DNA from: Anseongella sp036570465
Lineage (GTDB): Bacteria; Bacteroidota; Bacteroidia; Sphingobacteriales; Sphingobacteriaceae
Direction of reading: 5' to 3'
DNA: 26,147 nucleotides
Assembly (NCBI GenBank): GCA_036570465.1
Contig: DATCYD010000304.1
Span: forward strand, 1 to 26,147
A program made the position numbers and the translations under genes. Below are positions 14,645 to 24,058 of the stretch, one piece after another. Under the pieces are notes generated by a model. That model saw only the letters and a list, made by a program, of their open reading frames with translations. It did no database searches and was not told the DNA's origin. The first letter of the stretch is position 1. Each line of letters opens with the position of its first letter.

Positions 14645-15178
14645 TCAGTGGTCCATGTTCACCCTTCTGGAGGTGATATAACGTTTCCGGTAGTAATCGC
14701 TGTTGATGTCGTCCACCCGGATGCCTTTGGATGAGGATGAGTGGATCATCAGGACCTCGGGGCGGGTTTCAATGACAATGCCCACATGGTTCACACGCCG
14801 CGAAGAACCAGTAGCAAAGAAAACCAGATCTCCTTTTTGAAGCTCGTTCTTGCCCACATACCGGCCTGCTTTGGACATATCAGCGCTCACCCGGGGTAAT
14901 TGCACACCGAATTCGCTGAACACGAAACAGGCGAAGCCGGAACAGTCAAAGCCATCACGCGGGGAATTTCCGCCGTAGCGGTAGCGGGTTCCGATGTAAT
15001 CACTGGCAAAATCGAGGAGTTGGTCGATGCGCGCAAGGGTTTCCCCGTCTCTTTTGCTAACCTCACGTGTCGGGGCGGCAACTGCCTGGCGGGCTTTCCG
15101 CGCCGTGCCGCAGGACGAAAGCAGAAGCGCTGCCAGGAAGAACAGACTGAGAAAGGGGATGATCCTTGTGCGGCCCAT
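14645..15178 (-). CDS. NlpC/P60 cell-wall peptidase lipoprotein
   Basis: A predicted lipid-anchored endopeptidase of 177 aa that would cut peptidoglycan stem peptides, like Spr/MepS-type enzymes. ATG 15178 gives a lipoprotein signal: MGRTR, core IIPFLSLFFLAALLL, lipobox LSSC with Cys 23. The frame runs up to 15232, but that would put 18 polar residues before the signal and overlap the mfd end. The NlpC/P60 domain (about 52-172) has the triad: Cys 79 in DGFDCSGF, His 131 in RVNHVGIV, and His 146 in MIHSSSS. The mfd stop lies 50 bases upstream, so it may be read from the same transcript. Confidence 0.92.
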   Translation of the reverse strand: MGRTRIIPFLSLFFLAALLLSSCGTARKARQAVAAPTREVSKRDGETLARIDQLLDFASDYIGTRYRYGGNSPRDGFDCSGFACFVFSEFGVQLPRVSADMSKAGRYVGKNELQKGDLVFFATGSSRRVNHVGIVIETRPEVLMIHSSSSKGIRVDDINSDYYRKRYITSRRVNMDH

Positions 15179-15228
15179 GGGTTGTAAAGATATAATTCTA
15201 CCAACGGTCTTACCTGCCGGAGGCATGC

Positions 15229-18200
15229 TCAAACATATACCGGGTTATTGACCTCTTCCAGAAGGGCGATGGCTTCACTAATGCCTGAAACCCTGTCAAA
15301 AGTAAGACTGAGCCCTTTTTTGCCTTCCTTCATCCGCGTACGTTGCGGATGACTCTGGACATAGTTCAACACCTTCATAAACTTTTCAGACTGGAAATAG
15401 CCAGAAGCCGGGTCAGCTATAAAGGTGCCTCTCAGTTTATTGTTTTTCAGGGACACCTTTTCAAAACCTATTTCCCGGGCAACCCATTGCAGCCGCATGG
15501 CATCAAACAATTGCTCCACCTGGGAGGGAACCGGTCCGAACCGGTCACGAAGCCGGGTGGTGAATTCTTCCAGTTGCTGTTCATCCGCAATGCGGGAAAG
15601 CGCTGTGTACAAGTTATAACGTTCAGCAATGCTGCTCACGTATTCGTCCGGGATGTGCATTTCCTGATCTGTATCAACCTGGGTAAAACTAATATAGGGT
15701 TTGGGCTTTTCGTCTTTGAACAAATCTTTGAACTCTTCTTCTTTGAGCTCCTGAATGGCTTCATCCAGTATCTTGTGATACATTTCGAAACCAATCTCGG
15801 CGATGAAACCACTTTGCTCGGCGCCCAGAAGATTGCCGGCCCCCCGGATATCCAGGTCCCGCATGGCCACATTGAAGCCGCTTCCCAGGTCCGAAAATTC
15901 TTCAATGGCGCTCAGACGCTTTCGCGCCTCAGGCGTAAGTGTGGAAAGGGGCGGACTAAGCAGGTAACAGAACGCCTTTTTGTTTGATCTACCCACACGG
16001 CCACGCATCTGGTGCAGATCACTCAAACCGAAATAATGCGCATTGTGAATAAAGATCGTATTTGCGTTGGGGACGTCCAGTCCCGATTCCACAATGGTGG
16101 TGGAAACCAGTACATCGTATTTTCCTTCGATGAAGCGGAGCATGATGTTTTCCAGCTGTTCCCCTTCCATTTGTCCGTGCCCCACTGCAACACTGACTCC
16201 GGGACAGAGTCGCCGGATGAGGCCGGCCACTTCTTCAATATCACTGACGCGATTATGGATAAAGAAAACCTGACCCCCGCGCTCTGCCTCAAATTCAATG
16301 GCTTCACGGATCAGTGTTTCGTTGAATACATGCAATTCAGTCACTACCGGCTGCCGGTTAGGAGGAGGTGTGCTGATAATTGACAGGTCCCGTGCTCCCA
16401 TCAATGAAAAATGAAGCGTACGGGGGATTGGAGTGGCTGTGAGTGTCAGCGTGTCCACATTCACCCGGATTTTTTTCAGTTTTTCTTTTACGGAAACCCC
16501 GAATTTCTGTTCTTCGTCCACCACAAGCAGGCCTAAATCCTTGAATTTAACATCCTTGCTTACCAGCCGGTGAGTGCCGATAATGATGTCGATCTTTCCA
16601 CTGGCTACCTTCTCCAGTGTTTCCTTGATCTGCCGGGTGCTTTTGAAACGGTTAATGTAGTCAATATTGCAAGGCAGTCCTTTTAATCGCTCGCTGAAGG
16701 TCCGGTAGTGTTGCAAGGCCAGAATCGTGGTAGGCACCAAAATAGCAACCTGTTTGCTGTCGTTCACGGCTTTAAATGCAGCCCGGATGGCAACCTCTGT
16801 TTTCCCAAAACCCACATCTCCGCAAATGAGCCGGTCCATTGGATGCGGTTCTTCCATGTCTTTCTTGACATCCGCCGTGGCCTTTTCCTGGTCAGGAGTA
16901 TCTTCATAGATGAAGGATGCTTCCAGCTCAGTCTGCAAATAGGTGTCGGGTATAAAGGCAAAGCCTTCCTGCGATTTGCGCAGAGCGTATAACTTTATCA
17001 GGTCGCGGGCAATATCCTTAACCTTTTTCTTGGTTTTTTTCTTCAGCTTGTCCCAGGCATCACTTCCAAGCTTATGTAATTTGGGAGCGGTGCCTTCCTT
17101 GCCGGTATAACGGGAAATACGATTCAGGGAATTGATATTGACATATAGCAGGTCGTTGTCGGCATAGACGAGCCGAATCATTTCCTGCACCCGGCCGTCG
17201 CTTTCAAATTTTTCCAGTCCGGCATATTTGCCGATACCATGATCGATGTGGGTGATGAAATCGCCAGGCTTGAGGTCGCGGAGTTCTTTCAGTGTAATGG
17301 CCTGGGACCGGGAGTACCCTCTCCTAGGCCGGTATTTATAATAGCGATCGAAAATTTGGTGATCTGTATAACAGGCCGTCTCCAGGTCCAGGTCAGCAAA
17401 GCCTTCTCGCATGGAAAGCTGAACGGTGCTAAAAGGGGGCGGTGTGTTCTTGTCTGCGCCCGGCAGGTCGTTGAAAATAGCATAGAGTCGTTCACTTTGA
17501 CGCGGGCTGTCGGTAAAGATCAGGTTTCGCAGTCCTGCCGTTTCATTTTTTACCAATGTATGCCGCAATAGCTCGAAATCCTTGTTGAAGGAAGGTTGCG
17601 GCTGCATGTTGAATGATAGCTTCGTTTGAGCGTTAAGATGAAATTGCTTCCCGAATTCCACCGTCCGGAAGGCTTCGGTGAGCCCGCGCAGCACTTTTGC
17701 TGATTCATACAATGTCAGCGGGTCCAGCCATTCGGGGTGTACGGCAATTTCTTCCGGCACGATTTTCCGGTAACTGCCCCGGGCTTTTTCAACCCCCCTG
17801 AGAATGCTGTCAAAACAGAACTCAATATCCTTGAACCAAAAGACGGCTTCCAGCTCCAGAAAGTCAGTAATGGTGGTGTTGTTTTGCTTGAGGATATCCG
17901 ACTGAATATTAGGTACCACCGTAATCCTGGTCAGTTTCCTTTCAGAAAGTTGGCTCTCGATGTCAAAACTGCGGATGCTTTCAACCTGGTTCCCGAAGAA
18001 TTCAACCCGGTAGGGAAGTTCGTGCGAAAAGGAAAAGATATCCACGATGCCTCCCCGAATAGAGAATTGCCCTGCTTCATAGACGAAATCGACCCGTTCA
18101 AAACCATACTCGCTGAGAAACTCATTGATAAATCCAATATCCAGTTTGTCTCCAAGGCGAACTTCCAGTGTGTTTTGTTCCAGGGCTTCATGATTGATCA

Positions 18201-18594
18201 CCTTCTCTGCCAGTGCTTCGGGATAAGTTACAATAAGCCGGTGGGTGCGTGCCTGCTGCAGTTCGTTCAGCACATCGGTTCGTTGCAGGATGCCGTAGCT
18301 GTCAGGAAGGCTGAAATCGTACGGTTTCTTGCAGGATGCCGGGAACAGCAACGCTGTACGGCCGGAGAAGTTTTCCAGGTCGCTGAGAAAGTACGTGGCT
18401 TCTTCCTGGTCGGCCAGGACAAATACACCTGTGTAGGGTGCCTGATGAAAAAGGGCAGACGCCAGCCATGCATCTGAAGAACCGATAAGTCCTTTCAGTT
18501 GGATACGCGCCCTGTCCTTCAGGAGAGCGGTTGAGAGTTCGCCTGTTCGCCGATCTTCGGCATAGGCTCCGAGCATTCCGGAAATATCCTGCAT
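15229..18594 (-). CDS. mfd: Transcription-repair coupling factor Mfd
   Basis: Mfd is a cytoplasmic DNA translocase that releases RNA polymerase stalled at lesions and recruits UvrA. The 1121 aa match the usual length (about 1150). Domain order: UvrB-like N-terminal modules (to about 340), the CarD-like RNA-polymerase-interaction domain (about 435-500: LKPGDFITHIDHGIGKYAG), and a RecG-like helicase. The helicase shows Walker A GDVGFGKTEVA (near 590), a DEEQ box (near 690), the TATPIPRTL motif, and later motifs including STTIVESGLDVPNANT and QMRGRVGRS. The C-terminal TRCF domain follows (ISFTQVDTDQEMHIP...). Two ATGs six codons apart (18594 and 18576) sit in a duplicated 11-base sequence; I use the first. 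It starts only 30 bases after the susD stop on the same strand. Confidence 0.98.
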   Translation of the reverse strand: MQDISGMLGAYAEDRRTGELSTALLKDRARIQLKGLIGSSDAWLASALFHQAPYTGVFVLADQEEATYFLSDLENFSGRTALLFPASCKKPYDFSLPDSYGILQRTDVLNELQQARTHRLIVTYPEALAEKVINHEALEQNTLEVRLGDKLDIGFINEFLSEYGFERVDFVYEAGQFSIRGGIVDIFSFSHELPYRVEFFGNQVESIRSFDIESQLSERKLTRITVVPNIQSDILKQNNTTITDFLELEAVFWFKDIEFCFDSILRGVEKARGSYRKIVPEEIAVHPEWLDPLTLYESAKVLRGLTEAFRTVEFGKQFHLNAQTKLSFNMQPQPSFNKDFELLRHTLVKNETAGLRNLIFTDSPRQSERLYAIFNDLPGADKNTPPPFSTVQLSMREGFADLDLETACYTDHQIFDRYYKYRPRRGYSRSQAITLKELRDLKPGDFITHIDHGIGKYAGLEKFESDGRVQEMIRLVYADNDLLYVNINSLNRISRYTGKEGTAPKLHKLGSDAWDKLKKKTKKKVKDIARDLIKLYALRKSQEGFAFIPDTYLQTELEASFIYEDTPDQEKATADVKKDMEEPHPMDRLICGDVGFGKTEVAIRAAFKAVNDSKQVAILVPTTILALQHYRTFSERLKGLPCNIDYINRFKSTRQIKETLEKVASGKIDIIIGTHRLVSKDVKFKDLGLLVVDEEQKFGVSVKEKLKKIRVNVDTLTLTATPIPRTLHFSLMGARDLSIISTPPPNRQPVVTELHVFNETLIREAIEFEAERGGQVFFIHNRVSDIEEVAGLIRRLCPGVSVAVGHGQMEGEQLENIMLRFIEGKYDVLVSTTIVESGLDVPNANTIFIHNAHYFGLSDLHQMRGRVGRSNKKAFCYLLSPPLSTLTPEARKRLSAIEEFSDLGSGFNVAMRDLDIRGAGNLLGAEQSGFIAEIGFEMYHKILDEAIQELKEEEFKDLFKDEKPKPYISFTQVDTDQEMHIPDEYVSSIAERYNLYTALSRIADEQQLEEFTTRLRDRFGPVPSQVEQLFDAMRLQWVAREIGFEKVSLKNNKLRGTFIADPASGYFQSEKFMKVLNYVQSHPQRTRMKEGKKGLSLTFDRVSGISEAIALLEEVNNPVYV

Positions 18595-18624
18595 TCCGGA
18601 AGCAAAATTACAGAAAATACTGCG

Positions 18625-20430
18625 CTATTCCCAGTTTGGATTTTGGGACAGCTGCTTGTTTAGCTGCCTTTCCTGGTTGGGGATCGGGTACAAATAATCG
18701 CGGTTCTCATGGAAGGTCTTCTCAATATTCGGATTGACAATGACTTTTCCGCTTGTTCCGTTCTCCAGGGAAATATCACTTCCCAGTTTCAGATACTGAG
18801 CTCCCGAAGGGCCGCCCGGCTTGTCGCCTGTGTAAAGAATGAGATCCATGTTGCTGTCTCCGTCCAGATCGTAGGATCCTGTGCCCGGAAAATATTCTCC
18901 GTTAAACGGAGCTGTCAATAATTTTCCGGCCTTCCAGCGCATGATGTCATCCCAGCGAAACCCTTCCATGACCAGTTCGATGCCGCGTTCCCTCCGAATC
19001 TCCAGGATCACGCCTTTATTGCCGCCTGTGACCAGGGGATATTGTTCTGCCATATAAGGGTCGGGGCTGGCGTTGGCTGTTGCCATGTTCAGCGGTGGCA
19101 TGTCCACACGGTCCCGAAGCAGGTTGATGGATTCATCAAGGTCCTGTTGGCTGAGCGTGTTCAATTCGGCGCGGGCTTCGGCATAGTTCAGAAGCACCTC
19201 TGCATACCGGAAGACAGGAAGGGGTACCAGGGACCCATTGATCTTGTCGTGGCTTGGATCGGTTACAAATTTTATCAGCTGGTAACCGGTGACGGTTGCC
19301 CCCAGATCAGGCGGCAATGTCACTGTGGTCCCTTCCCTCATGTATCCTGGTGTACGGATGGTTCCTGAAAGACGTGGGTCACGGTTCTGGACTTCCTGGT
19401 AAAACTGCATGGTGGCATATCCGGGAAGGTCGGTAAACCGGGAGCCGTTACGCATCAGGTAGCTGTTGATAAAGCGTTTTTCCAAACCCGGCTTTCCATA
19501 GGAAGGAGATACGGTGTAGTAATTTACATTGTGTACTACCTGCAAGTCCTCGCTGAAAATCCGTGCCAGTATGATTTCCGAAGAAATAGGGTCAGGCGCA
19601 ATGAATAGTTGGTGATAAGCCTCGTCGGGGTTTCCGGTATAAATACCATAAGGGCCGGTCTCCATCAACTCTTTTGCTGCTGCCGCGCTTTGTTCCAGCA
19701 GCTCTGCAGCTCCGGTAAGAGCGTTTCCATAACTGTCTTTTCCAAACGGGTCGTTTGCATGGTATTTCCGGAAGGTGCCCTCGTAAAGGCATACCCTGGA
19801 TTTCAGAGCCAGCGCCGTCCATTTGGTGATGCGGTCGGTTTCCCGGCTATCGGGCAAGCTGGCAATCGCTGAGTCCAGGTCTGAGATTATGGAGTCCATC
19901 ACGATCATGCGGGAGGTGCGCGGTTGGTGCAGCAGGGTAGAGTCATTTGCCTCGATGGCCTGGGAATACCAGGGGACGTCTCCGAATTGCTTTACCTTAT
20001 CGAAGTAGAACATGGCCCGGAAAAATCTGGCCAGGCCCGTGTAAGGTGCCGTAATGGTTTCGTTCAATCCCCCCCTGGAATAGTTCTGCAGGAAGAAATT
20101 GATATTTCGAAGCGCGCTCCAGCTCCAGCCTCCCCCTGTGTTGGGAACGGTACGGGTGCCCTGCTGCTCGTCGGAAAATGTAGTGGTGATGATATGGTCC
20201 ACCCGTTCATTGTACAAACTCGTTCCCGAAGGCAGGATGCCGTAAAATGAATTAGTATAAAGCCGCAGTTGGTTTTCACTGCCAAAACTGCTGCCTGGTG
20301 ATAGTTCGGAAAGCGGTTCCCTGTCCAGGAAATTTTGTTCGCAAGACATCAGCAAGGTGAAGACCAGAAAGGTCGTAACGAATGCTGCCGGGATTCGGAT
20401 CGCAGGGAAAAAAATGTTTGTCTTTTTCAT
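18625..20430 (-). CDS. SusD/RagB-family nutrient-binding outer-membrane lipoprotein
   Basis: The surface-exposed substrate-binding lid of a SusCD transporter, 601 aa. The lipoprotein signal ends in LLMSC with Cys 30, followed by the typical EQNFLDREPLSELSPG. Family features include the early helix bundle (NQLRLYTNSFYGILP, WSALRNINFFLQNY), LLNYAEARAELN (about 408-419) and the terminal signature ILEIRRERGIELVMEGFRW continuing DDIMRWKAGKLL (about 475-505). ATG 20430 lies 18 bases after the susC stop, the usual tight pair. The ligand cannot be read from the sequence. No glycoside hydrolase, peptidase or sulfatase gene follows; the next gene is mfd. Confidence 0.96.
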   Translation of the reverse strand: MKKTNIFFPAIRIPAAFVTTFLVFTLLMSCEQNFLDREPLSELSPGSSFGSENQLRLYTNSFYGILPSGTSLYNERVDHIITTTFSDEQQGTRTVPNTGGGWSWSALRNINFFLQNYSRGGLNETITAPYTGLARFFRAMFYFDKVKQFGDVPWYSQAIEANDSTLLHQPRTSRMIVMDSIISDLDSAIASLPDSRETDRITKWTALALKSRVCLYEGTFRKYHANDPFGKDSYGNALTGAAELLEQSAAAAKELMETGPYGIYTGNPDEAYHQLFIAPDPISSEIILARIFSEDLQVVHNVNYYTVSPSYGKPGLEKRFINSYLMRNGSRFTDLPGYATMQFYQEVQNRDPRLSGTIRTPGYMREGTTVTLPPDLGATVTGYQLIKFVTDPSHDKINGSLVPLPVFRYAEVLLNYAEARAELNTLSQQDLDESINLLRDRVDMPPLNMATANASPDPYMAEQYPLVTGGNKGVILEIRRERGIELVMEGFRWDDIMRWKAGKLLTAPFNGEYFPGTGSYDLDGDSNMDLILYTGDKPGGPSGAQYLKLGSDISLENGTSGKVIVNPNIEKTFHENRDYLYPIPNQERQLNKQLSQNPNWE

Positions 20431-20448
20431 CGCTTCGCTTGTTTGAGG

Positions 20449-23400
20449 TTAGAATGTGATGCCTAGACCGAATGAAAAGTTCTTCATGAACGGGTAGTTG
20501 CGGGCGTTGTTGTCGCCGCGGCCGCCATCCGGGTTGGCCGATACCTGTTCAGGATCCACATACTCGGTTTCTAGTGTAGAGGAGGTGAAGATATTCTCCC
20601 CGCTGAAATAGATCCTGATCCGGGCAATGTTCAGGCGGTCCAGTACCTGGGAGGGAAGGGTATAGCCCACGGTCAGGTTCTTCAACCTGATATAGGCGAT
20701 ATTCTGAAGATAACGATTATTATATACCCTCAGTGAACCACGACCGTCCCTGGCGGAATAACCCCGCAGCCTGGGAAAATAAGCATCGGGATTCTCCGGA
20801 CTCCATACCTTCTCCCGGAAGCCTTCAGGAATGAATGAATAATAGGGTCGCCCGTAAACGCCCCAATAAAAATAAGCTTCATTGCCCGGATACCAATCCT
20901 GGTGGCCGACACCCTGAAAAAAGACCGACAGATCGAATCCGTTCCAGTTGGCTCCGGCTGTAATTCCATAGGAATAACGCGGAAGACTGTTTCCCAGGAT
21001 GGTGAGGTCGCCATGGTCATTCAGCATGTTTTGACCATCGTCAATGACCTTGTCTCCGTTCAGATCAACAAACTTCATGTCGCCGGCCTGCAATTCACTG
21101 GCTTCTCCGGGAGAACGCAGACGGGTTTGGTTCACATAATCCTGGTTTACCTCGTAGGAAGCGGCTTCTTCATCGGAACTGAAATAACCGTCCACCGTAT
21201 AACCCCAGAAATCTCCGATCCGCTGGCCGACATAAGGGTCGTTCAGCAGCTTATCGGGGTTATCAAAACGGGTAATGTAGGATTTGAAATCAGAAAGGAC
21301 GATCCCTGCATTATAGGAAAACGGTTTCCCCCCCAGGCTTGTACTGTGCTGCCAGTTAACGGTGATCTCAAAGCCACGTGTTTTGAGATCGGCTGCATTT
21401 TGCCTGGGAGAAGAAGCGCCGAACACCCCGGGCAGTGTTTTGCCGGCAATGAGCATATCGAGCGTCCGGCGTTCATAAATATCCAGTGAGGCGGTCAGCC
21501 GGTTGTCCAGGAAACCCATATCCAATCCCCCGTTCACGGAAGTGGTACGTTCCCAGGTGAGTTCGGGGGACACGGGGGCCCCTATATTCATGTATTGGGC
21601 CCGTTGTCCGTCCATGATCCAGGAAGAAAGCCCTGTGTTCATGACCGGGATATAAGGATAATTGCTGTTGCGGAGATTGGTGCTCAGCGACTGGTTTCCC
21701 AATGAGCCGTAAGACCCCCGGATCTTCAGTTCCGACACCGCGTTCTTAAGGGGTTCGAAAAATGCTTCCTCGCTGATGCGCCAGCCGGCTGATACGGAAG
21801 GGAAGAACCCAAACCGGCTACCGGCGGGGAAGTGCGAAGTACCGTCATACCTGCCATTAACCTCCAGCAGGTATTTACCGGCGTAACTGTAGTTGATTCG
21901 CCCAAAGAAGCCCAGCAGAGCCCATTCTACCGAATTGCTACCCACTTGCTGGTCGCTGGTTCCCAGGTCCAGCGCGTTCAGGTCTTCTGAGAGCAGGTTG
22001 TTGGCCCGGCCATTTAGATTGTGGTACTTTTTCAATTCCTGATTATACCCGCCCATTACCTTCAGGGAATGTTTCCCGAAGTTATTTGCGAAGGTGGCAT
22101 AAGCATTTACAACGTGATACTGGTCGGTGCTGGATGATTCGGTGTAGTAATCGTTTCCGTTGTAGCTGATCTCGCCAGGATAGATTGACCAGGGACTTAC
22201 CGTATTCCGGTGGAAATTGGAGTAAGGATGCAGGTTATAACTATAGCTTCCGACAATACTCACCGCAGGCAATGGTTGCAGCGTCAGGTTCAGCGTATTG
22301 GTAAGGTCGTGTTCCTGCTCCTGAGATTTCGCTTTTCCATACTGCAGCTCCAGGTTTCGCCCATCGGCAATGCCATAATTATTCAACTGGCTGCGGAACG
22401 TAAAGGTACCGTCCGGATTGACGGGAACGTAGGAGGGCAGGGCATGTACACCCAGGTAAACGAATGAGGTGTTGATGTCTCCACGGGATCCGGAACCCGG
22501 GTAGTTATATGTATTGGTGGCGAACTGCAGGTTATTGCTCAAGGTCAGCCAGGGAGTCAGGCGGGCTTCGATCTTGGCCCGAAGATTAAAGGCGGTGTTT
22601 TTATCCTGATTGATTTGCATCATCCCCAACTGTTCGTTAAAACGGCCGGAAACCAGGAAGTCGATCTTTTCCGAGCCTCCTGAGAACTGGATGGAATGAT
22701 TCATAGAGGGCATCCGGTTTCTGAAGAAATAATCCCACCAGTCCGTATTTCCATACCATACATACTGGTCGCGCCCATTCCGGTTCTGAATGACTACATC
22801 AGGCAGGGAATGGTCCGTCTGACGTTTCCGGAGTTCCTCATAATCCTCTTCGGTATAACCGGTATAGTCATTTCCGGTCGTTACCTGAAACGCCTCATCG
22901 ATCAGGCGGGCCGTTTCATACCCGTCATTCATAAAGTCGTGGCTGGTGGTGGGAGTGGCTACCGAAAAATTATTACTGTAGGTTACCTGTAGTTTGCCTT
23001 TCTGTCCTTTTTTGGTGGTGATCAGCACGACTCCGTATGCCGCCCGGGCCCCGTATATTGCCGCCGAGGAGGCATCTTTCAGCACAGTGATGGAAGCCAC
23101 ATCGAGGGGGTTCAGCAGATTGATATCCCCTGGCACCCCGTCTATCAGCACCAATGGGTCGCCCCCGTTGATGGAAGTGAAGCCCCGGACATTGATCTGT
23201 GCATCGCCGCCCGGACGGCCGTCGCCAAAATTAACATTCAGATTGGCGATGGCCCCCTGAAGCGCCTGTCCCACATTCGTGATTGGCCGGTCTTCCAGTA
23301 TTTTGGAGTCGATCTGAGAGACTGCGCCGGTCAGGTTCTCTCGTTTCTGCGTGCCGTATCCTACCACCACGACCTGGCTGAGTGACTGTACGTCCGGTTC

Positions 23401-24057
23401 AAGCTGTACATTTATGGATGCCTGGCTATCGATTGGTACTTCCCGGCTGACATAACCCACGTAAGAAAACACGAGCGTGGCAGCCGGATCGGATGAGGTA
23501 ATGGAAAAGTTTCCCTGCAGATCGGTAGAAACTCCCGTGGTACTCCCTTTTATCTGGACGCTTACACCCGGAAGCGGATAATTATCTGCAGCGTCCGTTA
23601 CTTTTCCGTGAACGACATGTTGTCGCCGGAACCTGGCCTTCTTTTCGGTCAGGCGTGGCCTGGCGGCTGGTTTTTCCACCAGGCTATACTCCAGGGCCAA
23701 TAAGGTGGATGCTTCATTTACACGCGCTGTTGGGGAAGAACCTTGCAGTGGAAAAATATAATAGTAATTATCGCTTACTTGTTCGTAGTCCAGCTTTTGA
23801 CTATAGAGCAGCCTGTTCAGCAACCGCCCCACATCTTTGTAACCCGTCGTTCGGAAGTCCCCGGGAACGTATTTCCCGGCAATTTCCGGCGCATTGTAAT
23901 AGAAGTTTACGTAATAGACTTTTTCGATGTTGGCTAGTACCTTAGACAAGGCTTTCCCTTGTTCCCGCGCATCGTTTTGCGTATTGAACAGGGGTTCCTG
24001 GGAATGGCTTGTCTCTGTGATCAAAAGCGACACCGTTAGAAATAGCAGGAATTTCAT
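20449..24057 (-). CDS. SusC/RagA-family TonB-dependent receptor with N-terminal STN domain
   Basis: An outer-membrane TonB-dependent importer of 1202 aa that pairs with SusD. A short signal peptide (MKFLLFLTVSLLITETSHS) precedes an STN domain (about 30-105), which marks it as a signal transducer. A carboxypeptidase-regulatory domain follows (148-220: HGKVTDAADNYPLPGVSV), then the SusC signature VVVVGYGTQKR (229-239) and the plug (240-350: QALQGAIANLNV, INVRGFTSINGGDPLVLIDG, LKDASSAAIYGARAAYGVVL). The remainder is a large barrel ending MKNFSFGLGITF with the terminal Phe needed for outer-membrane insertion. The start ATG is one base past the fecR TGA, implying translational coupling. The STN domain is expected to contact that FecR protein when ligand is transported. 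Ligand unknown. Confidence 0.97.
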   Translation of the reverse strand: MKFLLFLTVSLLITETSHSQEPLFNTQNDAREQGKALSKVLANIEKVYYVNFYYNAPEIAGKYVPGDFRTTGYKDVGRLLNRLLYSQKLDYEQVSDNYYYIFPLQGSSPTARVNEASTLLALEYSLVEKPAARPRLTEKKARFRRQHVVHGKVTDAADNYPLPGVSVQIKGSTTGVSTDLQGNFSITSSDPAATLVFSYVGYVSREVPIDSQASINVQLEPDVQSLSQVVVVGYGTQKRENLTGAVSQIDSKILEDRPITNVGQALQGAIANLNVNFGDGRPGGDAQINVRGFTSINGGDPLVLIDGVPGDINLLNPLDVASITVLKDASSAAIYGARAAYGVVLITTKKGQKGKLQVTYSNNFSVATPTTSHDFMNDGYETARLIDEAFQVTTGNDYTGYTEEDYEELRKRQTDHSLPDVVIQNRNGRDQYVWYGNTDWWDYFFRNRMPSMNHSIQFSGGSEKIDFLVSGRFNEQLGMMQINQDKNTAFNLRAKIEARLTPWLTLSNNLQFATNTYNYPGSGSRGDINTSFVYLGVHALPSYVPVNPDGTFTFRSQLNNYGIADGRNLELQYGKAKSQEQEHDLTNTLNLTLQPLPAVSIVGSYSYNLHPYSNFHRNTVSPWSIYPGEISYNGNDYYTESSSTDQYHVVNAYATFANNFGKHSLKVMGGYNQELKKYHNLNGRANNLLSEDLNALDLGTSDQQVGSNSVEWALLGFFGRINYSYAGKYLLEVNGRYDGTSHFPAGSRFGFFPSVSAGWRISEEAFFEPLKNAVSELKIRGSYGSLGNQSLSTNLRNSNYPYIPVMNTGLSSWIMDGQRAQYMNIGAPVSPELTWERTTSVNGGLDMGFLDNRLTASLDIYERRTLDMLIAGKTLPGVFGASSPRQNAADLKTRGFEITVNWQHSTSLGGKPFSYNAGIVLSDFKSYITRFDNPDKLLNDPYVGQRIGDFWGYTVDGYFSSDEEAASYEVNQDYVNQTRLRSPGEASELQAGDMKFVDLNGDKVIDDGQNMLNDHGDLTILGNSLPRYSYGITAGANWNGFDLSVFFQGVGHQDWYPGNEAYFYWGVYGRPYYSFIPEGFREKVWSPENPDAYFPRLRGYSARDGRGSLRVYNNRYLQNIAYIRLKNLTVGYTLPSQVLDRLNIARIRIYFSGENIFTSSTLETEYVDPEQVSANPDGGRGDNNARNYPFMKNFSFGLGITF

Positions 24058-24058
24058 A

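Noticed and set aside
15343..15987. Plus-strand open frame of 214 codons inside the mfd 3' half
   Set aside because: Antisense to conserved helicase and TRCF coding sequence; no supporting feature.
17737..18477. Plus-strand open frame of 246 codons inside mfd
   Set aside because: It lies wholly antisense to a well-conserved gene, has no recognisable domain, and its openness follows from codon bias of mfd.
20902..21489. Plus-strand open frame of 195 codons inside susC
   Set aside because: Antisense shadow of an intact SusC barrel with no motif of its own.
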